NCBI RefSeq assembly: GCF_006874465.1
Contig: NZ_VIRL01000002.1
Location: 1 to 64,000, forward strand
Origin: Microbispora bryophytorum
GTDB taxonomy: Bacteria; Actinomycetota; Actinomycetes; Streptosporangiales; Streptosporangiaceae
Direction of reading: 5' to 3'
Length of the DNA: 64,000 nucleotides
Made by a program: the position numbers and the translations under genes. Every line of letters begins with the position of its first letter. Position 1 is the stretch's first letter. Shown piece after piece: positions 54,869 to 62,563 of this stretch. The notes beneath the pieces were generated by a model. The model was given only the letters and a program-made list of their open reading frames with translations, did not search any database and was not told the DNA's origin.

Positions 54869-54883
54869 TTCTGAATGATGGAA
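54869..54883. promoter_or_regulatory. Possible operator before aceB
   Basis: TTCTGAATGATGGAA is an imperfect palindrome (TTC-N9-GAA) 23 bp upstream of aceB and next to a TATTTT hexamer on the minus strand. It could be an IclR-type site. It differs from the CCGCAATGCGG element before the regulator. Confidence 0.3.
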
Positions 54884-54992
54884 TCGACGCTACTTCAGGA
54901 GGCGGCTGAGGGTCAACGCAAGGGGTTCCTCAGGGGATGGTCCGGGGATTCCCCGATGGGAGACGCCGCACGCATGGCCGAAGATCGAGGAC

Positions 54993-55673
54993 ATGAGACA
55001 CAAGACGATGGCCATTGCGGGGGCCGTCCTGGGAATGAGCCTCGTCGCGACGGCATGCGACGTGCCATTTGGCTTCGGCGAGCAGCAGGCCGTGGAGTCC
55101 TACGACGTGACGGACAAGGTGGCCGTCCTCGACGCCCGCACCGGCTCGGGCGACGTCGTGGTGCGCGAGGGCGACAGGTCCGGCGTCCACGTCACCGAGA
55201 CCCTGCACTGGCGCGGGGACAAGCCCACGGACGGCCATTCCGTCGGCGGGGACACGCTCACGCTGAAGTACAAGTGCGACAACTGCTCGGTGGACTACGA
55301 GGTGGAGGTGCCGCGCGGTCTCACCATGAAGATCGACAGTGGGTCGGGAGACATCACGCTGCGCGACCTGACCGGCCAGGTGAACGCCTCCACCGGCTCG
55401 GGCGACGTCGAGGCGCGGGGCCTCGCCGCCGCGCAGGTCAACACCCGGACGGGCTCGGGAGACATCACACTCAGGTTCTCGGCCGTCCCCGCGGACGTGC
55501 AGGCCGTGACCGGATCGGGCGACGGCCGGCTCTGGGTGCCGAACGGCGCCTACAAGGTCAACGTGTCGTCGGGGAGCGGCGACCGCACGGTCGAGGTGCC
55601 GGACGACGCCTCGGCGCCGAACGCGATCACGGTCAGGACCGGATCGGGCGACGCCGAGGTGCACAAGCTGTGA
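54993..55673 (+). CDS. DUF4097-family lipoprotein with GSGD repeats
   Basis: This 226-residue protein has a lipoprotein signal (lipobox VATAC, Cys 22) and a right-handed beta-strand repeat body in which GSGD recurs seven times, typical of DUF4097 putative adhesins. Two cysteines (CDNC) lie near residue 92. It would be anchored outside the membrane. The role is unknown. Its end is six bases from the convergent FAD oxidase gene. Confidence 0.88.
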   Translation: MRHKTMAIAGAVLGMSLVATACDVPFGFGEQQAVESYDVTDKVAVLDARTGSGDVVVREGDRSGVHVTETLHWRGDKPTDGHSVGGDTLTLKYKCDNCSVDYEVEVPRGLTMKIDSGSGDITLRDLTGQVNASTGSGDVEARGLAAAQVNTRTGSGDITLRFSAVPADVQAVTGSGDGRLWVPNGAYKVNVSSGSGDRTVEVPDDASAPNAITVRTGSGDAEVHKL

Positions 55674-55679
55674 TCGCCG

Positions 55680-57032
55680 TCAGGCGAGCACCGGCCGGCC
55701 GGCGCGGAAGACGCCGTCGGGGTCGCGGCGGCGCTTGATCTCACGCAGCCGGGCCAGCGTCTCCGCGTCGAACGCGGAGGCGGCCTTCTCGTCGCCGTTC
55801 AGGTAGGTGAACGGCTTGCGGCCGGTCGTGTGCGGCGCCAGCGCCCCGGCGATCTGCGCCAGCCGCGCGGTGACCGCCTGCCCGCCCTCCGGCGACATCA
55901 CCGGCCCCACCATGCTCAGCAGGTACGGCTCGGCGACGTGCCCGCACGCCCCGCCGCCGTCGGCGGGCCGGCTCAGCGCGCCGCCCAGGTGCCGCACCTG
56001 CACCGTGCCCAGGGGAGCGACGTCGCCCGCGGCCGCGAGCAGGTCGTCCGCCACGGCGTCGCCGAGTCCGGTCAGCAGTTCGGCGCGGCCCGCGCCGGGC
56101 ACCGGCTGCGTCGGCTCGGCGCAGATGCCGCCCAGGGCGTCCAGCGGCATCGCCGCGCGGCTGTCGCGCAGCAGGCCGGGAATGTCCTCGAACCGCCGCA
56201 GCAGGTCACACCCCTCCTCCTCGCCGCCCAGGAACGTCGAGTCCACCGCGACCGCGGCGAGCCCGCGCAGCGGCTCGGGCACCTGGGGCGCCGGCGGGAA
56301 CTTCACCATCGCGAACCAGGCGGTCAACTCCACGGGCGCCGCCGCGGTCACCTCCCGGTAGGCCGCGAGCACCTCGGGCGCCCGGTCGGCGGGCCACAGC
56401 ATGCGCCCGCCGTACAGCAGCGGCGCCGGGTGCAGGTCGATCTCCATCGCGGTCACCAGCGCGAAGTCGCCTCCGCCGCCGCGCAGCGCCCAGAACAGAT
56501 CGGGGTCGGAGCCGGCCGTCACGCGGGCCTGCGAGCCGTCGGCGCCGACCACCTCGAAGGCGCGTACGCCGCCGGCCGCCCAGCCGTGCCTGCGGGCGAA
56601 CCACCCGAGCCCGCCACCGAGGGTGTAGCCGGTGACGCTGACGACGGGAGAGCTGCCGGGCAGGCCGGTCAGCCCGTGCTTGCCCGTCGCGGTCAGCAAC
56701 TCGCCCCACCGCACGCCGGCCTCGACGCGGGCCGTGCGCCGCTCCGGCAGGACCTCCATGCCGCGCAACCGTCCGGTGCGCAGCAGGATCGTCCCGTCGA
56801 GGTGGGTCGTGGCGCCGTGCCCGCTCGGCTGCACCGCGACGGCGAGGCCGGCCAGTCTCGCGCAGCGGACCGCGGCGGCGGCGTCGGCCGCGTCCTCGAC
56901 CTCCACAACCGCGGCCACCCGCTGGTCGACCGCTCGGTTCCACGGCAGTCGCGCGGCCTCGAATCCGTCGTCGCCGGGGACGAGGACCTGCCCGCGTACC
57001 GCACGGCGAAGGTCGGTTCCCAGGGTTGTCAC
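55680..57032 (-). CDS. FAD-binding oxidoreductase (berberine bridge enzyme type)
   Basis: The 450-residue protein has an FAD-binding type 4 domain (VAVQPSGHGATTHLDG, TGYTLGGGLGWFAR, ALRGGGGDFALVT) and the C-terminal BBE segment (FTYLNGDEKAAS). The His of PSGHG could hold FAD covalently. The Cys that gives a second bond in many relatives is replaced (SSPVVSVTG), so binding should be single. GTG 57032 has GGAGGAG upstream. The substrate, perhaps a sugar or secondary metabolite, is unknown. Confidence 0.9.
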   Translation of the reverse strand: MTTLGTDLRRAVRGQVLVPGDDGFEAARLPWNRAVDQRVAAVVEVEDAADAAAAVRCARLAGLAVAVQPSGHGATTHLDGTILLRTGRLRGMEVLPERRTARVEAGVRWGELLTATGKHGLTGLPGSSPVVSVTGYTLGGGLGWFARRHGWAAGGVRAFEVVGADGSQARVTAGSDPDLFWALRGGGGDFALVTAMEIDLHPAPLLYGGRMLWPADRAPEVLAAYREVTAAAPVELTAWFAMVKFPPAPQVPEPLRGLAAVAVDSTFLGGEEEGCDLLRRFEDIPGLLRDSRAAMPLDALGGICAEPTQPVPGAGRAELLTGLGDAVADDLLAAAGDVAPLGTVQVRHLGGALSRPADGGGACGHVAEPYLLSMVGPVMSPEGGQAVTARLAQIAGALAPHTTGRKPFTYLNGDEKAASAFDAETLARLREIKRRRDPDGVFRAGRPVLA

Positions 57033-57356
57033 GCTCTCCTCCTGCTGCGTCCGGCGGCGCCGGTCGGCCCCGCTCGTGATCAACCCTGCTACATCCCGTT
57101 TGCCGGTGATTGGCAATCAGCTCGGAATCGTCTGGTCTTTCGGCAGGAATCCGGTTTCCCTCGGCGTGATCGCCGTCCGCACCCGCCGCGGCGGGCGCCA
57201 TGAGAACCGGGCCTATGGATCTGTGTCCGTGAGAACTGTGTTCATGAGATCTGGGCACATAAGGGAGTGCGCACGTCCCGGGGGCGTGTCACCATCGACG
57301 GAAGGCACCCGGGGCCGGGAAGGCATTGCGGTGTCCGACTGTTCTGTCTAGTAGAG
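57033..57356. other. Divergent region between the FAD oxidase and hflX
   Basis: No gene is evident in these 324 bp. They hold a TTGCC-N7-GGCAA inverted repeat at 57100-57116, about 70 bp before the oxidase start, and a short direct repeat (CTGTGTCCGTGAGA and CTGTGTTCATGAGA, near 57220-57255). No clear hflX promoter was found. Confidence 0.45.
57100..57116. promoter_or_regulatory. Inverted repeat before the FAD oxidase gene
   Basis: TTGCC and GGCAA flank seven bases. The site overlaps a possible minus-strand -35 element (TTGCCA), so a repressor bound here could block the oxidase promoter. Confidence 0.35.
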
Positions 57357-58769
57357 ATGACATATATGCGAAACGAGCCCGAAGACCTCGCCGTGGGCGA
57401 TTACGAACTGGAAGAGCGCCAGGCGCTCCGCCGCGTAGCGGGTCTGTCGACAGAGCTCGAAGACATCACCGAAGTCGAGTACCGGCAGCTCCGGCTGGAG
57501 CGCGTCGTCCTTGTCGGCGTCTGGGCGGGCGGCACGGCCCTGGACGCGGAGAACTCGCTGCAGGAGCTGAAGCTGCTGGCCGAAACCGCCGGATCGCAGG
57601 TGCTGGACGGTCTTATCCAGCGGCGCGACCGGCCCGACACCGCCACCTACATCGGATCGGGCAAGGCGATCGAGCTGCGGGACATCGTGGCCGCCGTCGG
57701 CGCCGACACCGTGATCTGCGACGGCGAGCTGACGCCCGGTCAGCTCCGCCAGCTCGAAGAGGTCGTGAAGGTCAAGGTCATCGACCGGACCGCGCTGATC
57801 CTCGACATCTTCGCGCAGCACGCCAAGAGCCGCGAGGGCAAGGCGCAGGTCGAGCTGGCGCAGCTGCAGTATCTGCTGCCGCGTCTGCGAGGCTGGGGTG
57901 GCAATCTGTCCCGCCAGGTCGGCGGTCGTGCCGCCGGCGGCGTCGGCATCGGCGGCCGCGGCCCCGGTGAGACCAAGATCGAGCTGGACCGGCGCCGGAT
58001 CCGCGAGCGGATGGCCAAGCTGCGGCGGCAGATCAAGGAGATGTCGACCGCACGGCAGACCATGCGGCACCGGCGGCAGGCCCGCGAGGTGCCGGCCGTG
58101 GCGATCGCCGGCTACACCAACGCCGGCAAGTCGTCGCTGCTCAACCGGCTGACCGGCGCGGGCGTGCTGGTCGAGGACGCGCTGTTCGCGACCCTCGACC
58201 CCACGGTGCGCAAGGCCCGCACGTCCGAGGGCCGCCTGTTCACGCTGGCCGACACGGTCGGTTTCGTACGGCACCTGCCCCACCAGCTCGTCGAGGCGTT
58301 CCGCTCGACGCTGGAGGAGGTGGCGGACGCCGATCTGATCCTCCACGTCGTGGACGGGTCGCATCCCGATCCCGAGTCGCAGATCGCGGCCGTCCGCGAG
58401 GTGCTGGCCGAGATCGAGGGCGCGCGGGACATCCCGGAGATCGTGGTCGTCAACAAGGCCGACGCCGCCGATCCCGTCGTGCTGACCCGGCTGACGATGA
58501 AGGAGCGGCACAGCATCGTCGTCTCCGCCCGCACCGGGGCCGGGATCGGCGAGCTGATGTCCGTGATCGAGCGGGAGCTGCCCCGCCTCGACCACGAGAT
58601 CAGGCTGCTGGTGCCGTACGACAGGGGTGACCTGATCGCACGGGCGCACAACGAGGGCGAGGTCCTGTCGCTGGAGCACACCGGCGACGGCACGATCCTG
58701 CACGCCCGGGTCTTCGCCGACCTGTACGCGGAGCTGGACCGGGTGGCCAAACCCGTCGAGACCGTCTGA
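57357..58769 (+). CDS. hflX: GTPase HflX
   Basis: HflX is a ribosome-associated GTPase that splits stalled or hibernating ribosomes. The 470-residue protein has the N-terminal domain with GSGKAIEL and the Gly-rich GPGETKIELDRRRI, then a G domain with P-loop GYTNAGKSS near 251, DTVGF near 299, NKAD and SARTG. ATG 57357 is used; the earlier GTG 57267 reads through intergenic sequence. A strong terminator follows. Confidence 0.95.
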   Translation: MTYMRNEPEDLAVGDYELEERQALRRVAGLSTELEDITEVEYRQLRLERVVLVGVWAGGTALDAENSLQELKLLAETAGSQVLDGLIQRRDRPDTATYIGSGKAIELRDIVAAVGADTVICDGELTPGQLRQLEEVVKVKVIDRTALILDIFAQHAKSREGKAQVELAQLQYLLPRLRGWGGNLSRQVGGRAAGGVGIGGRGPGETKIELDRRRIRERMAKLRRQIKEMSTARQTMRHRRQAREVPAVAIAGYTNAGKSSLLNRLTGAGVLVEDALFATLDPTVRKARTSEGRLFTLADTVGFVRHLPHQLVEAFRSTLEEVADADLILHVVDGSHPDPESQIAAVREVLAEIEGARDIPEIVVVNKADAADPVVLTRLTMKERHSIVVSARTGAGIGELMSVIERELPRLDHEIRLLVPYDRGDLIARAHNEGEVLSLEHTGDGTILHARVFADLYAELDRVAKPVETV

Positions 58770-58782
58770 CGCCTCTAACACA

Positions 58783-58813
58783 GGCGGGCCACCCGGCGTG
58801 TCGGTGGCCCGCC
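58783..58813 (+). terminator. hflX: hflX terminator hairpin
   Basis: An 11-bp perfect stem, GGCGGGCCACC and GGTGGCCCGCC, has a nine-base loop and lies 14 bp after the hflX stop, followed by CAGCTGTTG. Confidence 0.85.
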
Positions 58814-58828
58814 AGCTGTTGCCCTTGC

Positions 58829-58834
58829 TATGAT
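58829..58834 (+). promoter_or_regulatory. Extended -10 element upstream of hutI
   Basis: TATGAT with TGC directly before it is a near-perfect extended -10 motif just after the hflX terminator. Transcription from here would give a leader of about 380 bases before hutI. Confidence 0.5.
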
Positions 58835-58873
58835 AAGGAAAGCCTAATGGGACCTTATGGCGTGGGTAACAAC

Positions 58874-59014
58874 ATGACACCAGGCAGTGCGGTCACCCTT
58901 TCCAAGGCGTTCGCGGACATGGGATCGGTCTTGTCGATCCTGATCTCGCCGCAGCGTGTGAGACTCCTGATGCGCGGCGATGCGCATGAGACCGGCGTAC
59001 GTTTCTGTCGCTAA
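58874..59014 (+). CDS. Possible small ORF in the hutI leader
   Basis: This 46-codon frame starts at ATG 58874 and ends VRFCR. It has no clear ribosome site and no family I know. It lies within the predicted hutI leader and might be a leader peptide or chance. Confidence 0.2.
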   Translation: MTPGSAVTLSKAFADMGSVLSILISPQRVRLLMRGDAHETGVRFCR

Positions 59015-59132
59015 CCCTGTACATCAAGCCCACCTGTGAAATACCGTAACTGAACTGAATCGCCCGGGTTCGAGACCCCGGCGGTAGGGTCATCGCACAA
59101 CATCGGTGCGCGATGAGGCAGGAGACCCCCCA

Positions 59133-59225
59133 ATGACGTCCGGACGCGAAGCGGACCCGGCGGGCCTGGCGCCCGCAGGTGGGGACCGTTCGGCGTTCCG
59201 GGGTGTTAGGCAGGTGATCGGATGA
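59133..59225 (+). CDS. Possible 30-codon leader ORF coupled to hutI
   Basis: ATG 59133 is preceded by GGAG nine bases upstream, and its TGA overlaps the hutI ATG (ATGA), the arrangement of translational coupling. The peptide (MTSGREADPAGLAPAG at its start) matches nothing I know. Confidence 0.35.
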   Translation: MTSGREADPAGLAPAGGDRSAFRGVRQVIG

Positions 59226-60430
59226 CCGTTCGCCTTCTCACGAACATCGGTCGGCTCTGGACCGGGCACGACGTGTGCAGCAATGCCGCGATCCTGGTGC
59301 ACAACGACCGGATCGCGTGGGTCGGCCGCGCGGCCGACCTCCCACAGAGCGTTCCCGGTGTCGTCGACGACATCGTCGACGTCGACCACGTGGAGAACCT
59401 CGGCGGCGCGCTCGTCACGCCCGGGCTCATCGACGCGCACACCCACCCTGTGTACGCCGGCAACCGCTACGCCGAGATGGCCATGCGTTCCGGCGGGTCC
59501 AGCTCCTCGGCCATCGCGGCGGCGGGCGGCGGCATCGGCTCGACCGTCACCGTCACGCGCGGCACCGACCCTTGGACGCTGTGCAACGGGGTCCGCGAGC
59601 GGCTGCGCGAGTGGCTGCTCGGCGGCACCACGACCGTCGAGGCGAAGACCGGCTACCACCTGACCCGCGACGGCGAACTGGCCGACGTGCGGCTGCTGCG
59701 CGAGCTCGAGAAAGAGCCGATGATGCCGCGGGTCCACGTCACGTTCCTTGCCGCCCACGTGGTGCCGCCGGAATACTTCGGCCGTCAGCGCGACTACGTC
59801 GAGGCCGTGGCCTCATGGTGCGCGGACGCCGCCGGCGCCGGAGCCGACAGCGTGGACGTCTACTGCGACGACGGTCACTTCACCGCCGAGGAGGCGCGCT
59901 GGGTGCTGGCCTCCGGCCGCAACGTCGGCCTGCTGCCGCGCATCCACGCCGGCGCCTACAACCGGCGTGGCGCCGTCCAGCTCGCGGCCGAGATGGGCTG
60001 CGCCTCCGCCGACCTGCTCCACCACGCCTCGGACGAGGACGTCGCCCTGATGGCGAGGTACGGCGTGCCCGCCGTCGTCTGCCCGGGCGCGGCCCTGCAG
60101 GTGGGCCACCTACCGCCGGTGCGCCGGATGCTGGCCCAGGGCGTCCCGATCGCGCTCGGCAGCGACCACAACCCCGGCCACTGCGGCATCACCTCGATGT
60201 CCCTGGTCATCAGCCTCGCGGTGGCGGCCTTCGGGATGAGCGTCGGAGACGCCCTGCGGGCCGCCACGCTGGGCGGCGCCCAGGTCCTCGGCGCTCCCGA
60301 CCGCGGCATCCTCGCCCCCGGCCGCCTCGCCGACATCGTCCAGTGGGACGCCGACCACGAGGGCGCGTTCGCCTGGTCGTTCGGTCTCAAGCCGCGTCGC
60401 GTCTGGCGGGGCGGCGTACCGGTCCAGTGA
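59222..60430 (+). CDS. hutI: Imidazolonepropionase HutI
   Basis: HutI hydrolyses imidazolone propionate to formiminoglutamate in histidine breakdown. The 402-residue amidohydrolase has the metal motif DAHTHPVYAGNR near 71, EAKTGYHL, a further His in HVTFLAAH, and the Asp of SDHNPGHCG. AGGTGAT precedes ATG 59222. No hutU, hutH or other hut gene is in the window, so it is separated from the rest of the pathway. Confidence 0.95.
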   Translation: MTVRLLTNIGRLWTGHDVCSNAAILVHNDRIAWVGRAADLPQSVPGVVDDIVDVDHVENLGGALVTPGLIDAHTHPVYAGNRYAEMAMRSGGSSSSAIAAAGGGIGSTVTVTRGTDPWTLCNGVRERLREWLLGGTTTVEAKTGYHLTRDGELADVRLLRELEKEPMMPRVHVTFLAAHVVPPEYFGRQRDYVEAVASWCADAAGAGADSVDVYCDDGHFTAEEARWVLASGRNVGLLPRIHAGAYNRRGAVQLAAEMGCASADLLHHASDEDVALMARYGVPAVVCPGAALQVGHLPPVRRMLAQGVPIALGSDHNPGHCGITSMSLVISLAVAAFGMSVGDALRAATLGGAQVLGAPDRGILAPGRLADIVQWDADHEGAFAWSFGLKPRRVWRGGVPVQ

Positions 60431-60480
60431 CCGTGTGCCCTGAACGTTCACGAAGGGGTTGCCAGGTGATCGTCCGGGGG

Positions 60481-60486
60481 TAATCT
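60481..60486 (+). promoter_or_regulatory. -10 element of the DegV leaderless promoter
   Basis: TAATCT ends six bases before ATG 60493. Confidence 0.55.
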
Positions 60487-60492
60487 CGCGAT

Positions 60493-61347
60493 ATGTCACC
60501 ACCTGTCGCAGTCGTCACTGATTCCACGGCGTACCTGGGCGCCGAGGCGACCGGCAGATGGAACATCACCGTCGTGCCGATTCGGGTGATCCTGGGCGAT
60601 CGCGAGATCGACGACGTGACCCCGTTCGACGCCGGTCTTCTCGCGCACGCCCTCAAGGGCCGCTCACCGATCCTCACCTCGCGCCCGGCCCCCGAGCGCT
60701 TCGCCGACGCCTACCGGCGGGCCGCCGAGAACGGCGCCGCCGCGATCGTCTCCGTCCATCTGTCCGGGGCGCTGTCCGGCACCGCGGACTCCGCGCGACT
60801 CGCCGCGGGTGAGGCCCCCGTGCCGGTCGAGGTCGTCGACAGCGGGTCGATCGCCATGGGCCTGGGTTTCGCGGTGCTGGACGCCGCGCGGGCGGCCGCG
60901 GCGGGAGCCCCGGCCGCCGAGGTGGCCGGCGTGGCCCGGCGGCGGGCCGCTGCCGTGAGCACGTTCTTCTACGTCGAGACGCTCGACTACCTGCGGCACG
61001 GCGGCCGCATCGGCCGGGTGACCAACCTCCTGGGCTCGGCGCTGTCGATCAAACCGCTGCTGCGCATGGCCGACGGTGAGATCGGTGTTCTGGAGAAGGT
61101 CCGCACCGGGAGCCGTGCCCTCGCCCGCCTGGAGGATCTGGCCGTCGACGTGGCCGGGGACCGGCCGGTCGACGTGGCCGTGCAGCACCTGATGGCGGCC
61201 GAGCGAGCTGAGGCGCTCACCAAGGGCCTGACGGCACGGCTGCCCAGGCTTGTGCGGATGTGGGTGGCCGAGGTCGGGCCTGTCCTCGGCGCCCACGTCG
61301 GCCCCGGCATGCTCGGCGTCACCGTCGCCCCCGCCACTGTGAACTGA
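60493..61347 (+). CDS. DegV family protein (fatty-acid binding)
   Basis: The 284-residue protein has the DegV landmarks VVTDSTAYL near 7-15, ILTSRPAPERF, VHLSGALSGT and GGRIGRVTNLLGSALSIKPLL, which line the fatty-acid pocket. Family members (FakB-type) present fatty acids to a kinase. No kinase gene is nearby. It has no ribosome site; a -10 hexamer lies six bases before the start. Confidence 0.93.
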   Translation: MSPPVAVVTDSTAYLGAEATGRWNITVVPIRVILGDREIDDVTPFDAGLLAHALKGRSPILTSRPAPERFADAYRRAAENGAAAIVSVHLSGALSGTADSARLAAGEAPVPVEVVDSGSIAMGLGFAVLDAARAAAAGAPAAEVAGVARRRAAAVSTFFYVETLDYLRHGGRIGRVTNLLGSALSIKPLLRMADGEIGVLEKVRTGSRALARLEDLAVDVAGDRPVDVAVQHLMAAERAEALTKGLTARLPRLVRMWVAEVGPVLGAHVGPGMLGVTVAPATVN

Positions 61348-61365
61348 GCGTCCGGGGTTCGCGGG

Positions 61366-61374
61366 TTGTCCACA
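61366..61374 (+). promoter_or_regulatory. Single consensus DnaA box
   Basis: TTGTCCACA is the exact actinomycete DnaA box. It lies between degV and comEA, about 50 bp before the comEA start. I saw no second box nearby. Confidence 0.5.
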
Positions 61375-61413
61375 GAATCGCGTTCGGCGGCGAGTGGGGG
61401 CCTGGCGTGTCCC

Positions 61414-61419
61414 TACCGT
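61414..61419 (+). promoter_or_regulatory. Likely -10 element of comEA
   Basis: TACCGT ends seven bases before GTG 61427, consistent with a leaderless transcript. Confidence 0.45.
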
Positions 61420-61426
61420 CCGATGC

Positions 61427-62563
61427 GTGCGAAGCAAGGAGTCTCGCGGGCCCGTCCGCGGCGTCGTCGGCGAGTCCCGCCTGCGCGGGCTGTTGCGTCC
61501 GCTCGACCCGGTTCCCCCGTCCGCGCGCCTGCGGTCGACGCCGTCCCCGCCGGGGCCGCCGCCGTCGTTTGGCGCCCCCCACCTCGTCCGTGCGGACACG
61601 TACGTGCCGGAGCATCCGACGGAGGCCGAAGACGGCCCTTACCGGGAGGAGACCTCCGGCATGTCCGGCCTGCCCGAGGAGGCCGTCGATCGGCGGGAAG
61701 GACAAGCGGACGGACCGGGAACGTCCGCGCGGGACCTGCGGACGCTCGGACGGGAGGCACTCGGCCGCACCCTGCCACGGCTCGACCCGGGCATGCCCGG
61801 CCTGCGGGTGCTGGTGGCCGCCGGACTGCTCGCCGCGATCGTGACCGGGATCCTGGCCTGGCGGTCGAGGCCGGTGGCCGAGCCCATCGCCCCGCCGCTC
61901 CCGGCCGCCGCGGTCGGAGACCTCGGCCCTGCCACCGCGGACTCGGCCGGCCACTCCTCCGGCCACTCCTCCGACCGTGCCGCAGGCTCCGCCGCCGGCC
62001 CATTCGCGTCGCCAGGGTCGGGCTCGGATGCGACGCCGGGCCCCGCGCCCGACAGCGGGCCGGGCGCGACGGCCTACGTCGCGGGCGCGGGTGGTCCCAC
62101 GGCCACGACCCCCGGTTCATCGGCGCGAGTCGTGGTCTACGTGACGGGCAAGGTCCGCAACCCGGGAGTGTTCGTCCTCGCGTCCGGCTCGCGGGTCGCC
62201 GATGCGATCGAGGCCGCGGGAGGTCTGCGAAAAGGGGCGAAACCGGGCGGGATCAACCTGGCCCGGCGTCTGGTGGACGGCGAGCAGATCGTCGCCGGAA
62301 GCCCGGCGACAGCTGGCGCGGGCCCCGCCACCGGCCCTCAGCCGGGCATGGAGCCGGGGACGACGGGAGCCGGGGTGGTGAACCTCAACACCGCCACCGC
62401 CGAGCAGCTCGACGCGCTGCCCGGGATCGGCGGTGTGATCGCGCAACGGATCGTCGACTACCGGGACGCGCACGGAGGTTTCCAGAGCGTCGACCAGCTG
62501 AAGGACGTCCCAGGCATCGGAGACAGGAAGTTCGCCGAGATGCGCGACAAGGTCTCCGTGTGA
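61427..62563 (+). CDS. comEA: ComEA-type DNA-binding protein
   Basis: ComEA binds double-stranded DNA outside the membrane during uptake. The 378-residue protein has a long cytoplasmic N-terminus, one helix at about 127-145, a disordered linker, an SLBB domain (VVYVTGKVRNPGVF) near 235-280 and a helix-hairpin-helix pair (VNLNTATAEQLDALPGIG, DVPGIGDRKF). GTG 61427 is chosen for the -10 hexamer. The N-terminus is longer than usual. comEC overlaps its stop. Confidence 0.92.
   Translation: MRSKESRGPVRGVVGESRLRGLLRPLDPVPPSARLRSTPSPPGPPPSFGAPHLVRADTYVPEHPTEAEDGPYREETSGMSGLPEEAVDRREGQADGPGTSARDLRTLGREALGRTLPRLDPGMPGLRVLVAAGLLAAIVTGILAWRSRPVAEPIAPPLPAAAVGDLGPATADSAGHSSGHSSDRAAGSAAGPFASPGSGSDATPGPAPDSGPGATAYVAGAGGPTATTPGSSARVVVYVTGKVRNPGVFVLASGSRVADAIEAAGGLRKGAKPGGINLARRLVDGEQIVAGSPATAGAGPATGPQPGMEPGTTGAGVVNLNTATAEQLDALPGIGGVIAQRIVDYRDAHGGFQSVDQLKDVPGIGDRKFAEMRDKVSV

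Noticed and set aside
58833-58860. Possible iron box (IdeR/DmdR) AAGGAAAGCCTAATGG
   Set aside because: Fewer than half of the 19 consensus positions match and the palindrome is poor.
59062-59090. tRNA-like sequence GGGTTCGAGACCC
   Set aside because: It resembles a T-arm, but no acceptor stem, anticodon arm or D-arm can be formed around it.
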